Of a DNA stretch of 64,000 nucleotides, positions 8,128-17,827 are shown piece by piece. The DNA is from Clostridium thermarum. Lineage in GTDB: Bacteria > Bacillota > Clostridia > Clostridiales > Clostridiaceae. The stretch is from contig NZ_CP040924.1 of the NCBI RefSeq assembly GCF_006351925.1, forward strand, positions 2,006,001-2,070,000. Direction: 5' to 3'. Both the position numbers and the translations under genes were made by a program. Every line of letters starts with the position of its first letter. Positions within the stretch are counted from its first letter, which is position 1. The notes under the pieces are model-generated. The model was given only the letters and a program-made list of their open reading frames with translations. It did not search any database and was not told where the DNA came from.

Positions 8128-9174
8128 TTACCTCCAAAGAGTAAGTTGTTCTATTTTATTTTCTTTCAAGTTTGAAACAGATAGTCCAATTAATCTTATC
8201 TTTTCTTCAAATTTCATATCTTCCAAAATTGAAGCGGCTTCTCTAAAAATGTCATTCTCATCATTTATATATTGTTGAAGAGTTCTGCTCCGTGTGTGGC
8301 TTACAAATGAGGAGGTTTTGATCTTGACAGTAATATTATTGCCACTCATATTCTTATTCTTTAATAAATTTGAAATTGCCCTTGAAAAAATTTTTAGGTA
8401 TTCCATTAATTCAAGCTTATTGTCTGTATCAACCAGCAAGGTAGTTTCTTTACCTATAGACTTTCTCTCTCTACTGATAGTAACTTCCCTTCTATCAATG
8501 CCTCTTATTCTGTCATAAATCTCGCTTCCAAATTTGCCAAAAAACTCTATCATTAAATCTCTCGGTAACTTATAGAGGTCCTCAATCGTAAAAATTCCTA
8601 TGTCATTTAACTTCTTGGTGGATTTCTTTCCCAAGCCATATACCTTATCCACAGACAAAGGATAAAGTATTTTAGGAATCATATCCTTAGTAATTATTTT
8701 GAGGCCATCGGGCTTATTCCAATCAGATGCAAGTTTTGCCAGGAATTTATTATATGAAATACCAACTGAAATAGTTAATCCTGTTTCTCTTTTTACTTTG
8801 TTTTTTATATACACTGCAACATCAATTGGATTTTTGTATAAGGCTGTGATATCCAAATATGCCTCATCAATGCTTAACCCCTCTACCAGATCAGTAACTT
8901 GATAAAAAATATCGAAGATCTTATTAGATATCTCTTTGTATCTCCAGTATCTGGTGGGAAGAAAAACTCCATGTGGGCAATTTGCCTTTGCCATGTAGAT
9001 TGGCATAGCACTTCTCACTCCATAAGCTCTGGCCTCGTAGGAGCAGGTTGCAACTACTCCACGCTCCGAAGTGCCGCCAACTATGACGGGTTTACCTCTT
9101 AAAGCCGGATTATCAAGGACTTCAACTGCCGCAAAAAAGGCATCCATATCCACATGCATAATAACCTTATCCAT
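8128..9174 (-). CDS. dinB: DNA polymerase IV
   Basis: Y-family translesion polymerase of 348 residues. The metal-binding motif MHVDMDAFFAAVE is at the N-terminus and the second catalytic block LSIDEAYLD near residue 100. Helix-hairpin-helix-like VYGLGKKSTKKLNDIGI and the little-finger domain follow. The ATG at 9174 is chosen because GGAGGAAG lies just upstream; a TTG further out (9189) lies within that Shine-Dalgarno sequence. The C-terminal NKIEQLTLWR resembles the QxxLxLW beta-clamp-binding consensus, as expected for Pol IV. First gene of the probable dinB-UPF0158-recQ unit. Confidence 0.95.
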   Translation of the reverse strand: MDKVIMHVDMDAFFAAVEVLDNPALRGKPVIVGGTSERGVVATCSYEARAYGVRSAMPIYMAKANCPHGVFLPTRYWRYKEISNKIFDIFYQVTDLVEGLSIDEAYLDITALYKNPIDVAVYIKNKVKRETGLTISVGISYNKFLAKLASDWNKPDGLKIITKDMIPKILYPLSVDKVYGLGKKSTKKLNDIGIFTIEDLYKLPRDLMIEFFGKFGSEIYDRIRGIDRREVTISRERKSIGKETTLLVDTDNKLELMEYLKIFSRAISNLLKNKNMSGNNITVKIKTSSFVSHTRSRTLQQYINDENDIFREAASILEDMKFEEKIRLIGLSVSNLKENKIEQLTLWR

Positions 9175-9530
9175 TGATACTTCCTCCAATCGATGAATTT
9201 TTTATCTGCCTAACATTATAACACTAAACTAGAAAAGCACCAATATTACTTTTCTTTTAAGTCACTTTTCTATTTAATTTCATGTCTTTTGTCGAAAAAA
9301 TTTTTTCTAATAAATATGCAAAAAGAAAAAAGTAGACTTCCTTAAACTTGTATCATTGATAAGAAGGTAACTTGTCTAATTTCAACAGCTTTCGGAATAT
9401 ATCTTTTTCATTAGATTAATTTATGTAAATATTTGCACCGCATATTTATAACCGTACTTTTTTCTTCTTTCTGGAAGGCAATTGTAAAGTGTTGAAATTA
9501 AATGGTTCTAGGATTTTTATGAACTTTGCA

Positions 9531-9616
9531 GTATACACTTGTATACATCTTATTTTTGTAGACATATAAAAATATTTTGTATAAAATATAATTCGTTTAT
9601 ATGAATATTTGTATTA
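9531..9616 (+). promoter_or_regulatory. Candidate promoter and operator of the arginase gene
   Basis: The 500-base gap upstream of arginase holds a dyad GTATACA-CT-TGTATAC (9531-9546, seven-base arms). A possible promoter follows: TTGTAG (9556-9561), 18 bases, TATAAA (9580-9585). A TATGAATATTTGTATTA stretch (9600-9616) is loosely like an arginine-repressor box. The dyad is certain; the assignment to any regulator is inference. Nothing else recognisable lies in 9175-9530. Confidence 0.4.
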
Positions 9617-9692
9617 TATTTTACAGTAAAAGCAGCTTGGGGTAAGGAGTTTAATCTTTATACCAACATAACATCTTTAGGAGGAATGATAA

Positions 9693-10619
9693 ATGGCATT
9701 GAACATTATAGGTATGCCTATAAATCATGGCACTGGTAAATTGGGCAGTAATTTAGGCCCCCAAAAATTTAGAGAGTTAAATATTCTGGATACATTAAAG
9801 GATATGGGATATGATGTCTGTGACCTTGGTGATATTGAGGTTGCAGAGGTTTGTGATGAAGATATACACAGATGTGACGAAAAGCTTAAATTTTATGATG
9901 TGGTTATAGATGCAAATACCAAGTTAGCCTTCAGGGTTTATGAATCTATTTCTAAGGGTAATTTCCCACTTATTTTGGGAGGTGACCATAGCCTTGGGCT
10001 TGGTAGTATTGCCGGCGTAAGTAAACACATAAAAAATATTGGCGTTATCTGGATTGATGCTCATGGAGATATGAACACTCATGAGACAACCTTGACCGGC
10101 AATATCCATGGTATGCCTTTAGCTGCATCTATGGGAAAGGGTCCGGATAAGTTAGTCAATCTGTTTGAGCATAGAGTTAAAGTAAAGGATGAAAATGTTG
10201 TTCACATTGCTGGTAGAGATTTAGATCCCGGCGAGATAGAATTAATTAAAAATTCAAAGCTCAAAGCTTTTACAATGGACAAGATAAAGGAAAATGGAAT
10301 TGATAGTATTATAAAAGAAAGTCTTGACTACCTAAGGGACAAAGTAGATGCAATACATGTGAGCTTTGATATAGATTCCCTTGATTCCTCCTTTGTCCCT
10401 GGAACCGGTACACCGGTTGCCGATGGGCTGACAGTAGAAGAAGCTAAAAAGTTGCTTAGTTCTATTGCAGCATCCGGTATGTTAGTATCTTTAGACTTAG
10501 TTGAATTAAATCCCCTACTTGACAATAATGATGAGACTGCAAAGCTCTATATGGAACTATTAAAAGCAGTATTTGAAAATTACAACTCATCAGTAAAGGC
10601 ACAATTAGCTTTAGGATAA
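9693..10619 (+). CDS. rocF: Arginase
   Basis: A 308-residue ureohydrolase that cleaves arginine to ornithine and urea. The manganese ligands are in place: GGDHSLGLGS (His99), IDAHGDMNTH (Asp122, His124, Asp126) and SFDIDSLD (Asp226, Asp228). PVNHG-like MPINHGTGKLG at the N-terminus and the VRE/DLVELNP end fit the RocF arginase branch rather than agmatinase. AGGAGGAAT precedes the ATG. The gene is monocistronic with its own terminator, so control by the long upstream region with its palindrome is likely. Confidence 0.93.
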   Translation: MALNIIGMPINHGTGKLGSNLGPQKFRELNILDTLKDMGYDVCDLGDIEVAEVCDEDIHRCDEKLKFYDVVIDANTKLAFRVYESISKGNFPLILGGDHSLGLGSIAGVSKHIKNIGVIWIDAHGDMNTHETTLTGNIHGMPLAASMGKGPDKLVNLFEHRVKVKDENVVHIAGRDLDPGEIELIKNSKLKAFTMDKIKENGIDSIIKESLDYLRDKVDAIHVSFDIDSLDSSFVPGTGTPVADGLTVEEAKKLLSSIAASGMLVSLDLVELNPLLDNNDETAKLYMELLKAVFENYNSSVKAQLALG

Positions 10620-10622
10620 AGT

Positions 10623-10663
10623 AAAAATGCTGTGGCTCAAAAAAGAGCGACAGCATTTTTTTG
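10623..10663 (+). terminator. Terminator of the arginase gene
   Basis: AAAATGCTGT pairs with ACAGCATTTT with a short inner GCTC/GAGC stem, followed by seven T residues. Confidence 0.85.
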
Positions 10664-10708
10664 TGTATTTAGAGTCTTTGGTGATGATTATTTTGCTTCC
10701 CTTTTCCT

Positions 10709-11746
10709 TCAGATTCCTGGAATGCTTGTAAATAGATCAATTATCTCTTCTTCCGACATTGTGTATATAAAGTTCCTGCTTGATTGAGGATTATCCATGA
10801 GTTCAGCTATCAACTTCTTTTTGTCCTCCTGTAAGGCTAGAATTTTCTCTTCTATAGTTCCTTTAGCAATAATTTTTATAACTTCCACTACATTTTGTTG
10901 GCCGATTCTGTGAGCCCTGTCTGTTGCTTGTTCTTCCACTGCAGGATTCCACCATGGGTCAAAATGTACAACTATATCTGCTGAGGTCAGGTTGAGCCCT
11001 GTACCTCCGGCTTTCAAACTTATTAAAAACACAGAATTTTTCCCCCCATTAAAGGCTTTAACCATGTTCATTCTCTTTTCTGAGGGTACTGAACCATCTA
11101 GATAACTATAGGCTATACCTTCCTTGTTAAGTCGTTTTGATATATTTTTTAAAACTGAGGTGAATTGTGAGAAAACAAGTACTCTGTGACCTTCCTCCAG
11201 ACTTTGTTGAAGAAGTTCCACCAAGGCCTCAATTTTTCCGCTGCTACCGTTATATTCATCCATCACCACTGACGGGTCAAGGCACAGCTGCCTCAGTTTA
11301 GTTATATAAGATAAAATTTCTATCTTACTGTTATTAAATTCTTCTTCTTTAACCTTTTTTGATATTAGTTCCAGTGCATAGTTAGCATAAGCCTTGCAGA
11401 CCTTTTTCTGTTCTTCCTCCAAAGAAATCATTAGGATTTTCTCGATTTTATCAGGAAGCTCTTTAATGACATCTTTTTTCTTCCTTCGAAGTATAAAGGG
11501 GCTGATGAGTTTTCTTAACTCTTCTATAACTTCCGGTTCTTCTCTTAGTTTCTTGTGGTATCTTACTGTAAACCTCTTTTCATCAAAGAGATAACCCGGC
11601 ATTATAAAATCAAATATAGACCAGAGCTCCAGCATTGAATTTTCTATGGGTGTTCCTGATAGGGCAAAACGTCTTTTAGCATTTACTGCTTTTACAGCGA
11701 GGGCATTTTGAGAATTTGCATTTTTAATATTTTGTGCCTCATCCAA
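10709..11746 (-). CDS. SNF2-family helicase, C-terminal half (split gene)
   Basis: This reading frame carries the second half of a SWI2/SNF2 ATPase: the DEAQ-box (LDEAQNIKN), motif III RRFALSGTPIENS, the helicase C lobe with YLDGSVPSEKR, and motifs V and VI (FLISLKAGGTGLNLT, DRAHRIGQ). It is in the same frame as the upstream half and is separated only by a TGA at 11771-11773. The apparent TTG start at 11746 has no ribosome binding site and falls inside motif II, so it is unlikely to be a real gene on its own. See the other half and the finding on the stop codon. Confidence 0.85.
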   Translation of the reverse strand: MDEAQNIKNANSQNALAVKAVNAKRRFALSGTPIENSMLELWSIFDFIMPGYLFDEKRFTVRYHKKLREEPEVIEELRKLISPFILRRKKKDVIKELPDKIEKILMISLEEEQKKVCKAYANYALELISKKVKEEEFNNSKIEILSYITKLRQLCLDPSVVMDEYNGSSGKIEALVELLQQSLEEGHRVLVFSQFTSVLKNISKRLNKEGIAYSYLDGSVPSEKRMNMVKAFNGGKNSVFLISLKAGGTGLNLTSADIVVHFDPWWNPAVEEQATDRAHRIGQQNVVEVIKIIAKGTIEEKILALQEDKKKLIAELMDNPQSSRNFIYTMSEEEIIDLFTSIPGI

Positions 11747-11770
11747 TATGCAATAGTCAAAGTCAATTTT

Positions 11771-13966
11771 TCAATACAGTTCAAGATCTCTTTTTAGTAA
11801 ATTATAGGTAGTTATGAAGACATCGAAGGCCTCTATTCTTTTTATTATCTCTTCTCTATCTTCTCTAGTAGAATTTACGGCTGTCACCCTAAGGGTAGGT
11901 GCAAACTTTTCAAATTCGCTGGTCCAGTTGTATATAAGAGAAGTAGGTGCTACGATGAGGGTTTTACTTCCAACTTTAGCTAATAAAAAGGTTATGGTTT
12001 GTAAGGTCTTACCTAAGCCCATCTCGTCTCCTAATATCCCACCAAATCCTAAATAGTCTAAGGTCATCAGCCAATTAAAACCAACTTTCTGATATTCTCT
12101 TAGCTTAGCTCTTAGCGATACAGGCTCTAAGAATTCCAGATTATGCACTTCTGCAAGCTTACTGCTAACAGCTTTTAGTTCACTCTTTCCCTTAATGAAT
12201 CTTAAATGTTCTTCTTCTAAGTAATTCTCAATATATGGAGCCCTGCTCTTTGATATCCTTACTTGATTTCCCTCAATGTTTTCTGCAGAAACTACATCCA
12301 GAAGCTTCAAGAATTTTTTAAGCTCCAACTCCTCTAAATCAAGATATTGCCCGTCTTCCAACTTATAGTATTTGAGATTATCTCTAAAGGCCCTTAAAAT
12401 ATTAATATAGTCCTTGTAGGGTATATCTCCTATTTTAAAGTCCATGTGAAAATAATCATACTTGCCTGACTTTATATTAGCTATAATCCCCTTTGACCCA
12501 AGGCTCTTTATACCCTTAAAGTTTTCAGAATAATAGACCTCTCCATAAGCTTGAAGCTTACTTACTTCATTTTTAAAAAAGTTAAAAATAAAATCATCAT
12601 TTTGTTCCAGATAGTACTTTCCATTATGGTCTACAAAGCCATAAAGTTTTAATATGGACTTAACCTCTTGCTCTTTTTTTATATCTCTGTATATTACTTT
12701 TTCCTTACAATCCTCAAATATATTAAACTCAAAGGCTCCGTACTTTACTTTTAGTGTTAAACTTACCACACTGTCAACCCTATCAAAATAGAAATTAAAG
12801 CTGCACTTGGAAATGACTATTTTATCTTCAATAGCCTTAGCTAAAGTGACTTTGTGGGACAGCATATTAAGCTGTGGAATAAGCTGTCTTAGAATCTCTT
12901 CTTCCTGTGCAACTGGAATGGTAACTACTTTTGAGGTGGAAAAGATCTTTAAGTATGGACTTATCTTATAGCAAAAGTCGTAGTCAGGAAGATAGATGGA
13001 CATGCCGTAGAGAAAAACATGATTTTTATTGCCCAATACTGTAGGCATACCATTTGGGGATTTTAAAACATAGCTGTCCTTGATAATTTTTAAATCAAAA
13101 TCCAGTGGTGGTCTATCCTCAATTATTTCGGTTTCTACAGGTCTATGAAAAAATCCATCATTTAGAAAGACCCTATGTTCAGAAATAGTATCAAAGAAGT
13201 CTCTCACAAGGCTTTGCGGGATATTGAGAATTTTACCATCTATTAACCCTTCGCCCATGTGGCTAAAGTATTTATATTTACTCTCTAATTCCTTCAGGGT
13301 ATAAATAAAGTCAAGGAGCCTTTTGTCCCTAGAATTTAGCCTTTGGTTAACAATATTAAATTCAAAGTTTTTACTGTAGCTAATGGATATTCTATTTTCT
13401 AAAGCTGTTAAAAATTGGTTTATATCCTTCAAACAGTATAAATTACTGGAACTGACCCCTACAGGACCAATTTTAAATTCTGCGTTAATGCTGTCATTCC
13501 ATTCATTTTTATTTATATACACTTCAATTTTTAATTCTTCTTTTTCGTTATCATTGTCTAATAGCAAGTTCAAAATACTATTGTCACCATTAATAAGTTC
13601 CCCTGACTTAGGTTCTTTACTCTTTAATAATGGATTTCTTATCAAATCCTCCAAGGCCTTATAAAAAGTTGCTGTAAGGTGCTTACAGCAGTAATTTGTC
13701 TTTTTTCTGCAATTCTTTTCGTAGTCTTCGCAGGTACAAGCGGTAGAAATAAAACTAATTCTCTCAGTATCGAGTTCTAACTTTGTAGTATATTCATTGA
13801 AGAGATTTTCAGAAATAACATTGCCGGAAATACAGATTATTTTATCCTCAGCAGTCAACTCGCAGGCAGAGATAAGATCATTTTTAAGCAATCTTCGGCC
13901 TTCAATTTGATTTTTACCGCTTGTTTCCACGTTAAATATTTGTATTAGTCTGTCTTCAGTCAACAT
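11771..13966 (-). CDS. SWIM zinc-finger / SNF2-family helicase, N-terminal half (split by in-frame TGA)
   Basis: A 731-residue product. A SWIM-type zinc finger is near residues 60-95 (CTCEDYEKNC...CCKHLTATF), then a long bacterial SNF2-associated region, then the first helicase lobe with Walker A GDEMGLGKTLQT and TLIVAPTSLIYNW. It stops at TGA right after ITTYNLLKRDLELY. The next codons read KIDFDYCILDEAQ in the same frame, which is the family's motif II. The intact enzyme would be about 1085 residues. It begins 13 bases after clpA with an AGGTGAAG site, so it is in the clpS-clpA transcript. As it stands it lacks motifs II to VI and cannot be an active ATPase. Confidence 0.85.
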   Translation of the reverse strand: MLTEDRLIQIFNVETSGKNQIEGRRLLKNDLISACELTAEDKIICISGNVISENLFNEYTTKLELDTERISFISTACTCEDYEKNCRKKTNYCCKHLTATFYKALEDLIRNPLLKSKEPKSGELINGDNSILNLLLDNDNEKEELKIEVYINKNEWNDSINAEFKIGPVGVSSSNLYCLKDINQFLTALENRISISYSKNFEFNIVNQRLNSRDKRLLDFIYTLKELESKYKYFSHMGEGLIDGKILNIPQSLVRDFFDTISEHRVFLNDGFFHRPVETEIIEDRPPLDFDLKIIKDSYVLKSPNGMPTVLGNKNHVFLYGMSIYLPDYDFCYKISPYLKIFSTSKVVTIPVAQEEEILRQLIPQLNMLSHKVTLAKAIEDKIVISKCSFNFYFDRVDSVVSLTLKVKYGAFEFNIFEDCKEKVIYRDIKKEQEVKSILKLYGFVDHNGKYYLEQNDDFIFNFFKNEVSKLQAYGEVYYSENFKGIKSLGSKGIIANIKSGKYDYFHMDFKIGDIPYKDYINILRAFRDNLKYYKLEDGQYLDLEELELKKFLKLLDVVSAENIEGNQVRISKSRAPYIENYLEEEHLRFIKGKSELKAVSSKLAEVHNLEFLEPVSLRAKLREYQKVGFNWLMTLDYLGFGGILGDEMGLGKTLQTITFLLAKVGSKTLIVAPTSLIYNWTSEFEKFAPTLRVTAVNSTREDREEIIKRIEAFDVFITTYNLLKRDLELY

Positions 13967-13979
13967 AACTTCACCTACG

Positions 13980-16226
13980 TCATAAACAATAATCTATATT
14001 AAGAATAAATTTTCCATCAATAACATCAACGGTACAATGTCCCCCATTACTAAGTCTTCCAAAGAGTATCTCATCCACAAGCAAGGACTTTAGTTCAGAG
14101 CTTATGATTCTCTGAATTTCTCTAGCACCAAATTCCTTAGAAACTCCTTTTTTTGCAACATATAAGGAGCAATCTTTGGTAAACTCTATTTGTACATTTT
14201 TCTGAGACAGCTTAGTCTTAAATTTAATCAACTCTTTTTGTGCAATATTTAGGGCTATCTCGTCATTGATATGGTTGAATACTATAATTTTATCCAAGCG
14301 ATTTCTAAACTCCGGAGAAAAGACCTTTTTCACTTCTTCCATTATGGCTTCTCCTTGAAGTTCTCTTTGGCCAAAGCCTACCAGTGCTTTTCCGATATTC
14401 TTTGCTCCGGCGTTTGAAGTCATGATTATGATGACATTCCTAAAGTCAGCCTTTCTGCCTTGATTATCTGTAAGGGTGGCATAATCCATAACCTGGAGCA
14501 GTACACTCATTATATCACTGTGAGCCTTTTCAATCTCATCTAACAAAAGCACACAATGAGGTTTCTTTCTTATAGTGTCTGTAAGTAAGCCCCCTTCTTC
14601 ATAACCAACATACCCAGGAGGTGATCCTATGAGTTTTGAAGCTGCATGTTTTTCCACATACTCACTCATATCAAATCTAACTAATTCTATTCCAAGATTA
14701 TGCGCCAAGGTCTTAGCAATTTCAGTCTTACCTACACCGGTGGGGCCAACAAAAAGTAAGGAAGCAACAGGTTTACTGTCTTCATTAAGTCCTGCCCTTG
14801 ACATCTTGATACATCGTACAACCTCCTCTATGGCCTTATCTTGACCAAAAATATTACCTTTTAATGTCATCTCAAGATTTTTTAGAGAGTTTAACTCACT
14901 GCTCTCCACTGTTTTCTTAGGGATTTGACACATTTTTGAAATAACTTCTTCTATTATTTTCTCATCAATTACCCTTGGTTCACTATGTCGTCCTCTTTTA
15001 ATAACTATATAAGAACCTGCTTCATCAATTACATCTATGGCTTTATCAGGAAGATGTCGGTCGTTTATATATTTATCACTTAAAACCACAGCACTACGAA
15101 TAGCTTCCTGACTATATAAAACTCCATGATATTTTTCAAAATTTTCCTTCAATCCCTTTAGTATATCAACAGTCTCTTCTACTGAAGGCTCTTTGACTTC
15201 TATAGTCTGAAACCTTCTGCTAAGGGCCTTATCCTTAGAAAAATATTTCTTATATTCATCATAAGTAGTAGCTCCGATAAATCTTATCTTTCCTTCCATC
15301 AGATAGGGCTTTAAAAGATTTGAAGCATCCAAGGCTCCTGCACTTAAAGCTCCTGCACCAACAATGTTGTGAATTTCGTCTATATATACAATGGGGTTAG
15401 GCACTTTCTTAATTTCCTGTAAAACTTTTTTCATTCTTTTCTCGAAATCCCCACGGTACTTGGTACCGGCCAGTATGGAGCCTAAATCTAAGGAAAAGAC
15501 TACTGCGTCTTTCAGTTTTTCTGGAACCCGTCCTTCCACTATCATTCTTGCAAAACCAGAAGTAACTGCCGTTTTACCAACACCGGGTTCTCCAATGTGT
15601 ATTGGATTATTTTTAGTCCTCCTGCAAAGTACTTGAATGGTTCTGTTCAAGATGTCTTCTCTGCCTATTAATGGGTCTCTGTCCCGCTGGTCTGCAAGTT
15701 TTGTAAGATTCAAAGTGTATTTTTCCAGAATAGAATTACCTGTTTCTTTTTCTTCATATTCCTCTTCTTCTTCTAAGTCAGCCTTGTTCTCTTCATATTC
15801 AACATGGACATCACCGTGACAAAGCTGAATTAACATATCTCTTAGACTAATACCCTGCTCTTGCAAATAAAAGCTGGCATAGCTGTTTTCCAAGTTATAG
15901 ATGGCGTTTATAAGATGATCAATGGTAATAGTGTCTCTGCCTGAACTTTGGGCCTGAAGTCCTGCCATATAAATCACTTGCTTAAAGGCTATACTCTCCT
16001 GTGGTTCAATGTCTTCTACCTTTGATATATATTCATTTATATAATCTTTTAGTTTGCTTTTCAGCTCTTCAACATTACCACCTAAATTTTCAATACAATC
16101 AATAATCTCCTTTTGTAATAAAGCTGCATATAATAAATGTTCTGGCGTAACAAACTCATCTTTATTTAATTTTGCCTCTTCAAAGGCAAAAAGTATTGTA
16201 TCATTTACTGACTTTGTTATTTTCAT
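13980..16226 (-). CDS. clpA: Clp protease ATP-binding subunit ClpA
   Basis: A 748-residue AAA+ unfoldase. A double Clp-N repeat (about 1-140) is followed by an acidic linker rich in Glu (about 145-165). The first ATPase has Walker A GEPGVGKT (212-219), the second GPTGVGKTEIAK. VGF in the segment GKALVGFGQRE fits the ClpP-docking loop. The lack of a long middle domain and the adjacent clpS separate it from ClpC and ClpB. It feeds substrates, including N-degron proteins delivered by ClpS, into ClpP. ATG with GAGGAG upstream, three bases after clpS, so translation is probably coupled. Confidence 0.95.
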   Translation of the reverse strand: MKITKSVNDTILFAFEEAKLNKDEFVTPEHLLYAALLQKEIIDCIENLGGNVEELKSKLKDYINEYISKVEDIEPQESIAFKQVIYMAGLQAQSSGRDTITIDHLINAIYNLENSYASFYLQEQGISLRDMLIQLCHGDVHVEYEENKADLEEEEEYEEKETGNSILEKYTLNLTKLADQRDRDPLIGREDILNRTIQVLCRRTKNNPIHIGEPGVGKTAVTSGFARMIVEGRVPEKLKDAVVFSLDLGSILAGTKYRGDFEKRMKKVLQEIKKVPNPIVYIDEIHNIVGAGALSAGALDASNLLKPYLMEGKIRFIGATTYDEYKKYFSKDKALSRRFQTIEVKEPSVEETVDILKGLKENFEKYHGVLYSQEAIRSAVVLSDKYINDRHLPDKAIDVIDEAGSYIVIKRGRHSEPRVIDEKIIEEVISKMCQIPKKTVESSELNSLKNLEMTLKGNIFGQDKAIEEVVRCIKMSRAGLNEDSKPVASLLFVGPTGVGKTEIAKTLAHNLGIELVRFDMSEYVEKHAASKLIGSPPGYVGYEEGGLLTDTIRKKPHCVLLLDEIEKAHSDIMSVLLQVMDYATLTDNQGRKADFRNVIIIMTSNAGAKNIGKALVGFGQRELQGEAIMEEVKKVFSPEFRNRLDKIIVFNHINDEIALNIAQKELIKFKTKLSQKNVQIEFTKDCSLYVAKKGVSKEFGAREIQRIISSELKSLLVDEILFGRLSNGGHCTVDVIDGKFILNIDYCL

Positions 16227-16229
16227 AGT

Positions 16230-16535
16230 TTACTCCTCTTCTATAGTAAGTTTAAAAGGAAAGCCCTCTTTTTCTGCCTCCGTCATAGCTGCAGCAACCT
16301 TTGTGGCTGCAATGTCATAGGGATATATTCCTGCTATTCCCCTGCCCCTTTGGTGTACATCAAGCATTATCCTATTGGCTTCTTCAGCACTTTTCTTGAA
16401 AACATTCATCAATATATATACCACAAACTCCATTGTTGTGTAGTCATCATTGTGCATTATCACTTTGTAATGTTTTGGCCTTTTTACTTTTATCTTACTC
16501 TTTTCCGAAGTTAATATATTAGTTTCCAATGACAA
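16230..16535 (-). CDS. clpS: ClpS, adaptor for ClpA
   Basis: A 101-residue adaptor with the ClpS signature: YKVIMHNDDYTTMEFVVYIL, then AEEANRIMLDVHQRGRGIAGIYPYDIAATK. The N-end-rule pocket Asp-Asp (HNDDYT) and the conserved VHxxG-like VHQRG are present. No ATG is available. The TTG at 16535 lies only three bases after AAGGAG, while a second in-frame TTG at 16529 has nine-base spacing and may be the true start. It delivers N-degron substrates to ClpA, whose gene follows immediately. Confidence 0.93.
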   Translation of the reverse strand: MSLETNILTSEKSKIKVKRPKHYKVIMHNDDYTTMEFVVYILMNVFKKSAEEANRIMLDVHQRGRGIAGIYPYDIAATKVAAAMTEAEKEGFPFKLTIEEE

Positions 16536-16548
16536 ACACTCCTTTTAA

Positions 16549-16576
16549 AATGATAAAAGGGCAATTAGCCCTTTTA
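16549..16576 (-). terminator. Terminator between the Nudix-like gene and clpS
   Basis: AAAAGGGC pairs with GCCCTTTT. The hairpin overlaps the stop codon of the Nudix-like gene and is followed by TTTTATCATTTT on the minus strand. It should separate that gene from clpS. Confidence 0.7.
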
Positions 16577-16969
16577 CTTAACACTATTAAAAAAGTCAAC
16601 AATGATTTCCTTTTCACCTTCTGCAAAATCATAGTTATCTATTTCTCTTTCCCCAATCCATTTTACTCGATTTAGCTCCTTGTGAAGAGACACCATTTCA
16701 CGGATTTTACCGGTAAAAACTTGGTGGACACCCTCTTCCTCTCCAGCTAAGGGATACTGTTTAAAAGGTACCAAATCAAAAATTGTACAAGTTAAATCCT
16801 TGTCCACTACCTTAGAAATACAGGTTTCACCGTCTTCCTTACCCCTAAGGTTCCTGCCGAAAATTCCCCACAGCTTTGGCGAATCCTTTTTTCCTTTTCC
16901 TCTTTCTGCAATAAGCACATTATTATAGTCATCATATATGATTACTGAACACTTAATAATCTTGCTCAT
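16574..16969 (-). CDS. Nudix-fold protein with a degenerate Nudix box
   Basis: This 131-residue protein has the overall Nudix arrangement: CSVIIYDDYNNVLIAERG, then LWGIFGRNLRG, a helix, and a later VKWIGEREI strand. The expected box (G-x5-E-x7-REUxEExGU) reads GKEDGETCISKVVDKDLTC around residues 43-61, with the REUxEE glutamates replaced by Val, Lys and Asp. Normal diphosphate hydrolysis is therefore doubtful. Such proteins may bind nucleotides without hydrolysis. ATG with GGAGGGGG upstream; its own terminator follows. Confidence 0.65.
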   Translation of the reverse strand: MSKIIKCSVIIYDDYNNVLIAERGKGKKDSPKLWGIFGRNLRGKEDGETCISKVVDKDLTCTIFDLVPFKQYPLAGEEEGVHQVFTGKIREMVSLHKELNRVKWIGEREIDNYDFAEGEKEIIVDFFNSVK

Positions 16970-17169
16970 GTGTCCCCCTCCATTTTACTTATTCCTTAGC
17001 AAAGATATATGTATACAGTTTTTATATTCTTCACCAATCAAAAAATTCCTGCCACAAACACTATATGGCCATGCTTTTTTAATATATAATTAAGTTCCTA
17101 AATCCTATAGAGGTCAAAAATTTGCCAAAAAAATTGCAGAAAATTTACTGAATATGGCCAAATCATATT

Positions 17170-17667
17170 CTATAGTTCTATTGCCTTTGCTAATTGACTT
17201 ATGTTATCGGCAAGGATCATTGGTGTGAGACTTTTGTGGTTTGTATCGGATTTATTTACTGCTTTTGTAATCATCTTTGTTACTAGCCTATCGAAAAATT
17301 TCATATTCTCTAGATTAAGTTCTCCTCCAAAGCATTGCTTAGACACAGCGGCTTCCAAAAGTTCCTTAGAAAATGAGTTAGTCAAATATTGCTGGAAATT
17401 TTCTGCAAAGCCGCAGCAAATAAAAAGTCCAAGCTTTTTATTTCTTAAAATAGAGTGATTATTTATGCAAAAATCTTTTATACTCTTTTGTATTCGACCT
17501 GCGTATATCGATCCGCCTATAATAATTTTATCATACTTTGTAATATCAGGTGTTTGACCATTCTTAATATTTAATAAATCTACCTTTCCGGATAGCTTTG
17601 CTGAAAGACTCTTAGCACACCTTTCAGTGCAGCCATACTTGGTTGCATAAATGATTAAAGTACCCAT
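17170..17667 (-). CDS. Flavodoxin-domain protein (HemG/Flavodoxin_5-like)
   Basis: A 165-residue FMN-binding protein. The phosphate loop is ATKYGCTERCAKSLS (family pattern T/S-x-T-G-N-T), followed by DKIIIGGSIYAGRIQKSI, typical of protoporphyrinogen-oxidase-like HemG and related flavodoxins. The ATG at 17667 is preferred because GGAGGTGA lies four bases upstream; the outer ATG at 17691 has none. No haem gene is nearby, so a general electron-carrier role is as likely as porphyrin oxidation. Monocistronic. Confidence 0.8.
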   Translation of the reverse strand: MGTLIIYATKYGCTERCAKSLSAKLSGKVDLLNIKNGQTPDITKYDKIIIGGSIYAGRIQKSIKDFCINNHSILRNKKLGLFICCGFAENFQQYLTNSFSKELLEAAVSKQCFGGELNLENMKFFDRLVTKMITKAVNKSDTNHKSLTPMILADNISQLAKAIEL

Positions 17668-17827
17668 GTAATCACCTCCAATTACACCCATATTAGATTC
17701 TCTGCATTATTATAACATATTTGCAATAAATATGATAATAATTGAAGGAAAATAAAGTCATTGCAATAGCAAAAAACTTCTAGGCAAGTATCATGCTTTA
17801 TTGAATCATAAGCTAGACTTTGTTAAA

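Noticed and set aside
10709..13966. Recoding of TGA (selenocysteine or tryptophan) in the SNF2 gene
   Set aside because: No Sec-type hairpin is evident, helicases of this family are not selenoproteins, and a second interrupted gene uses TAA.
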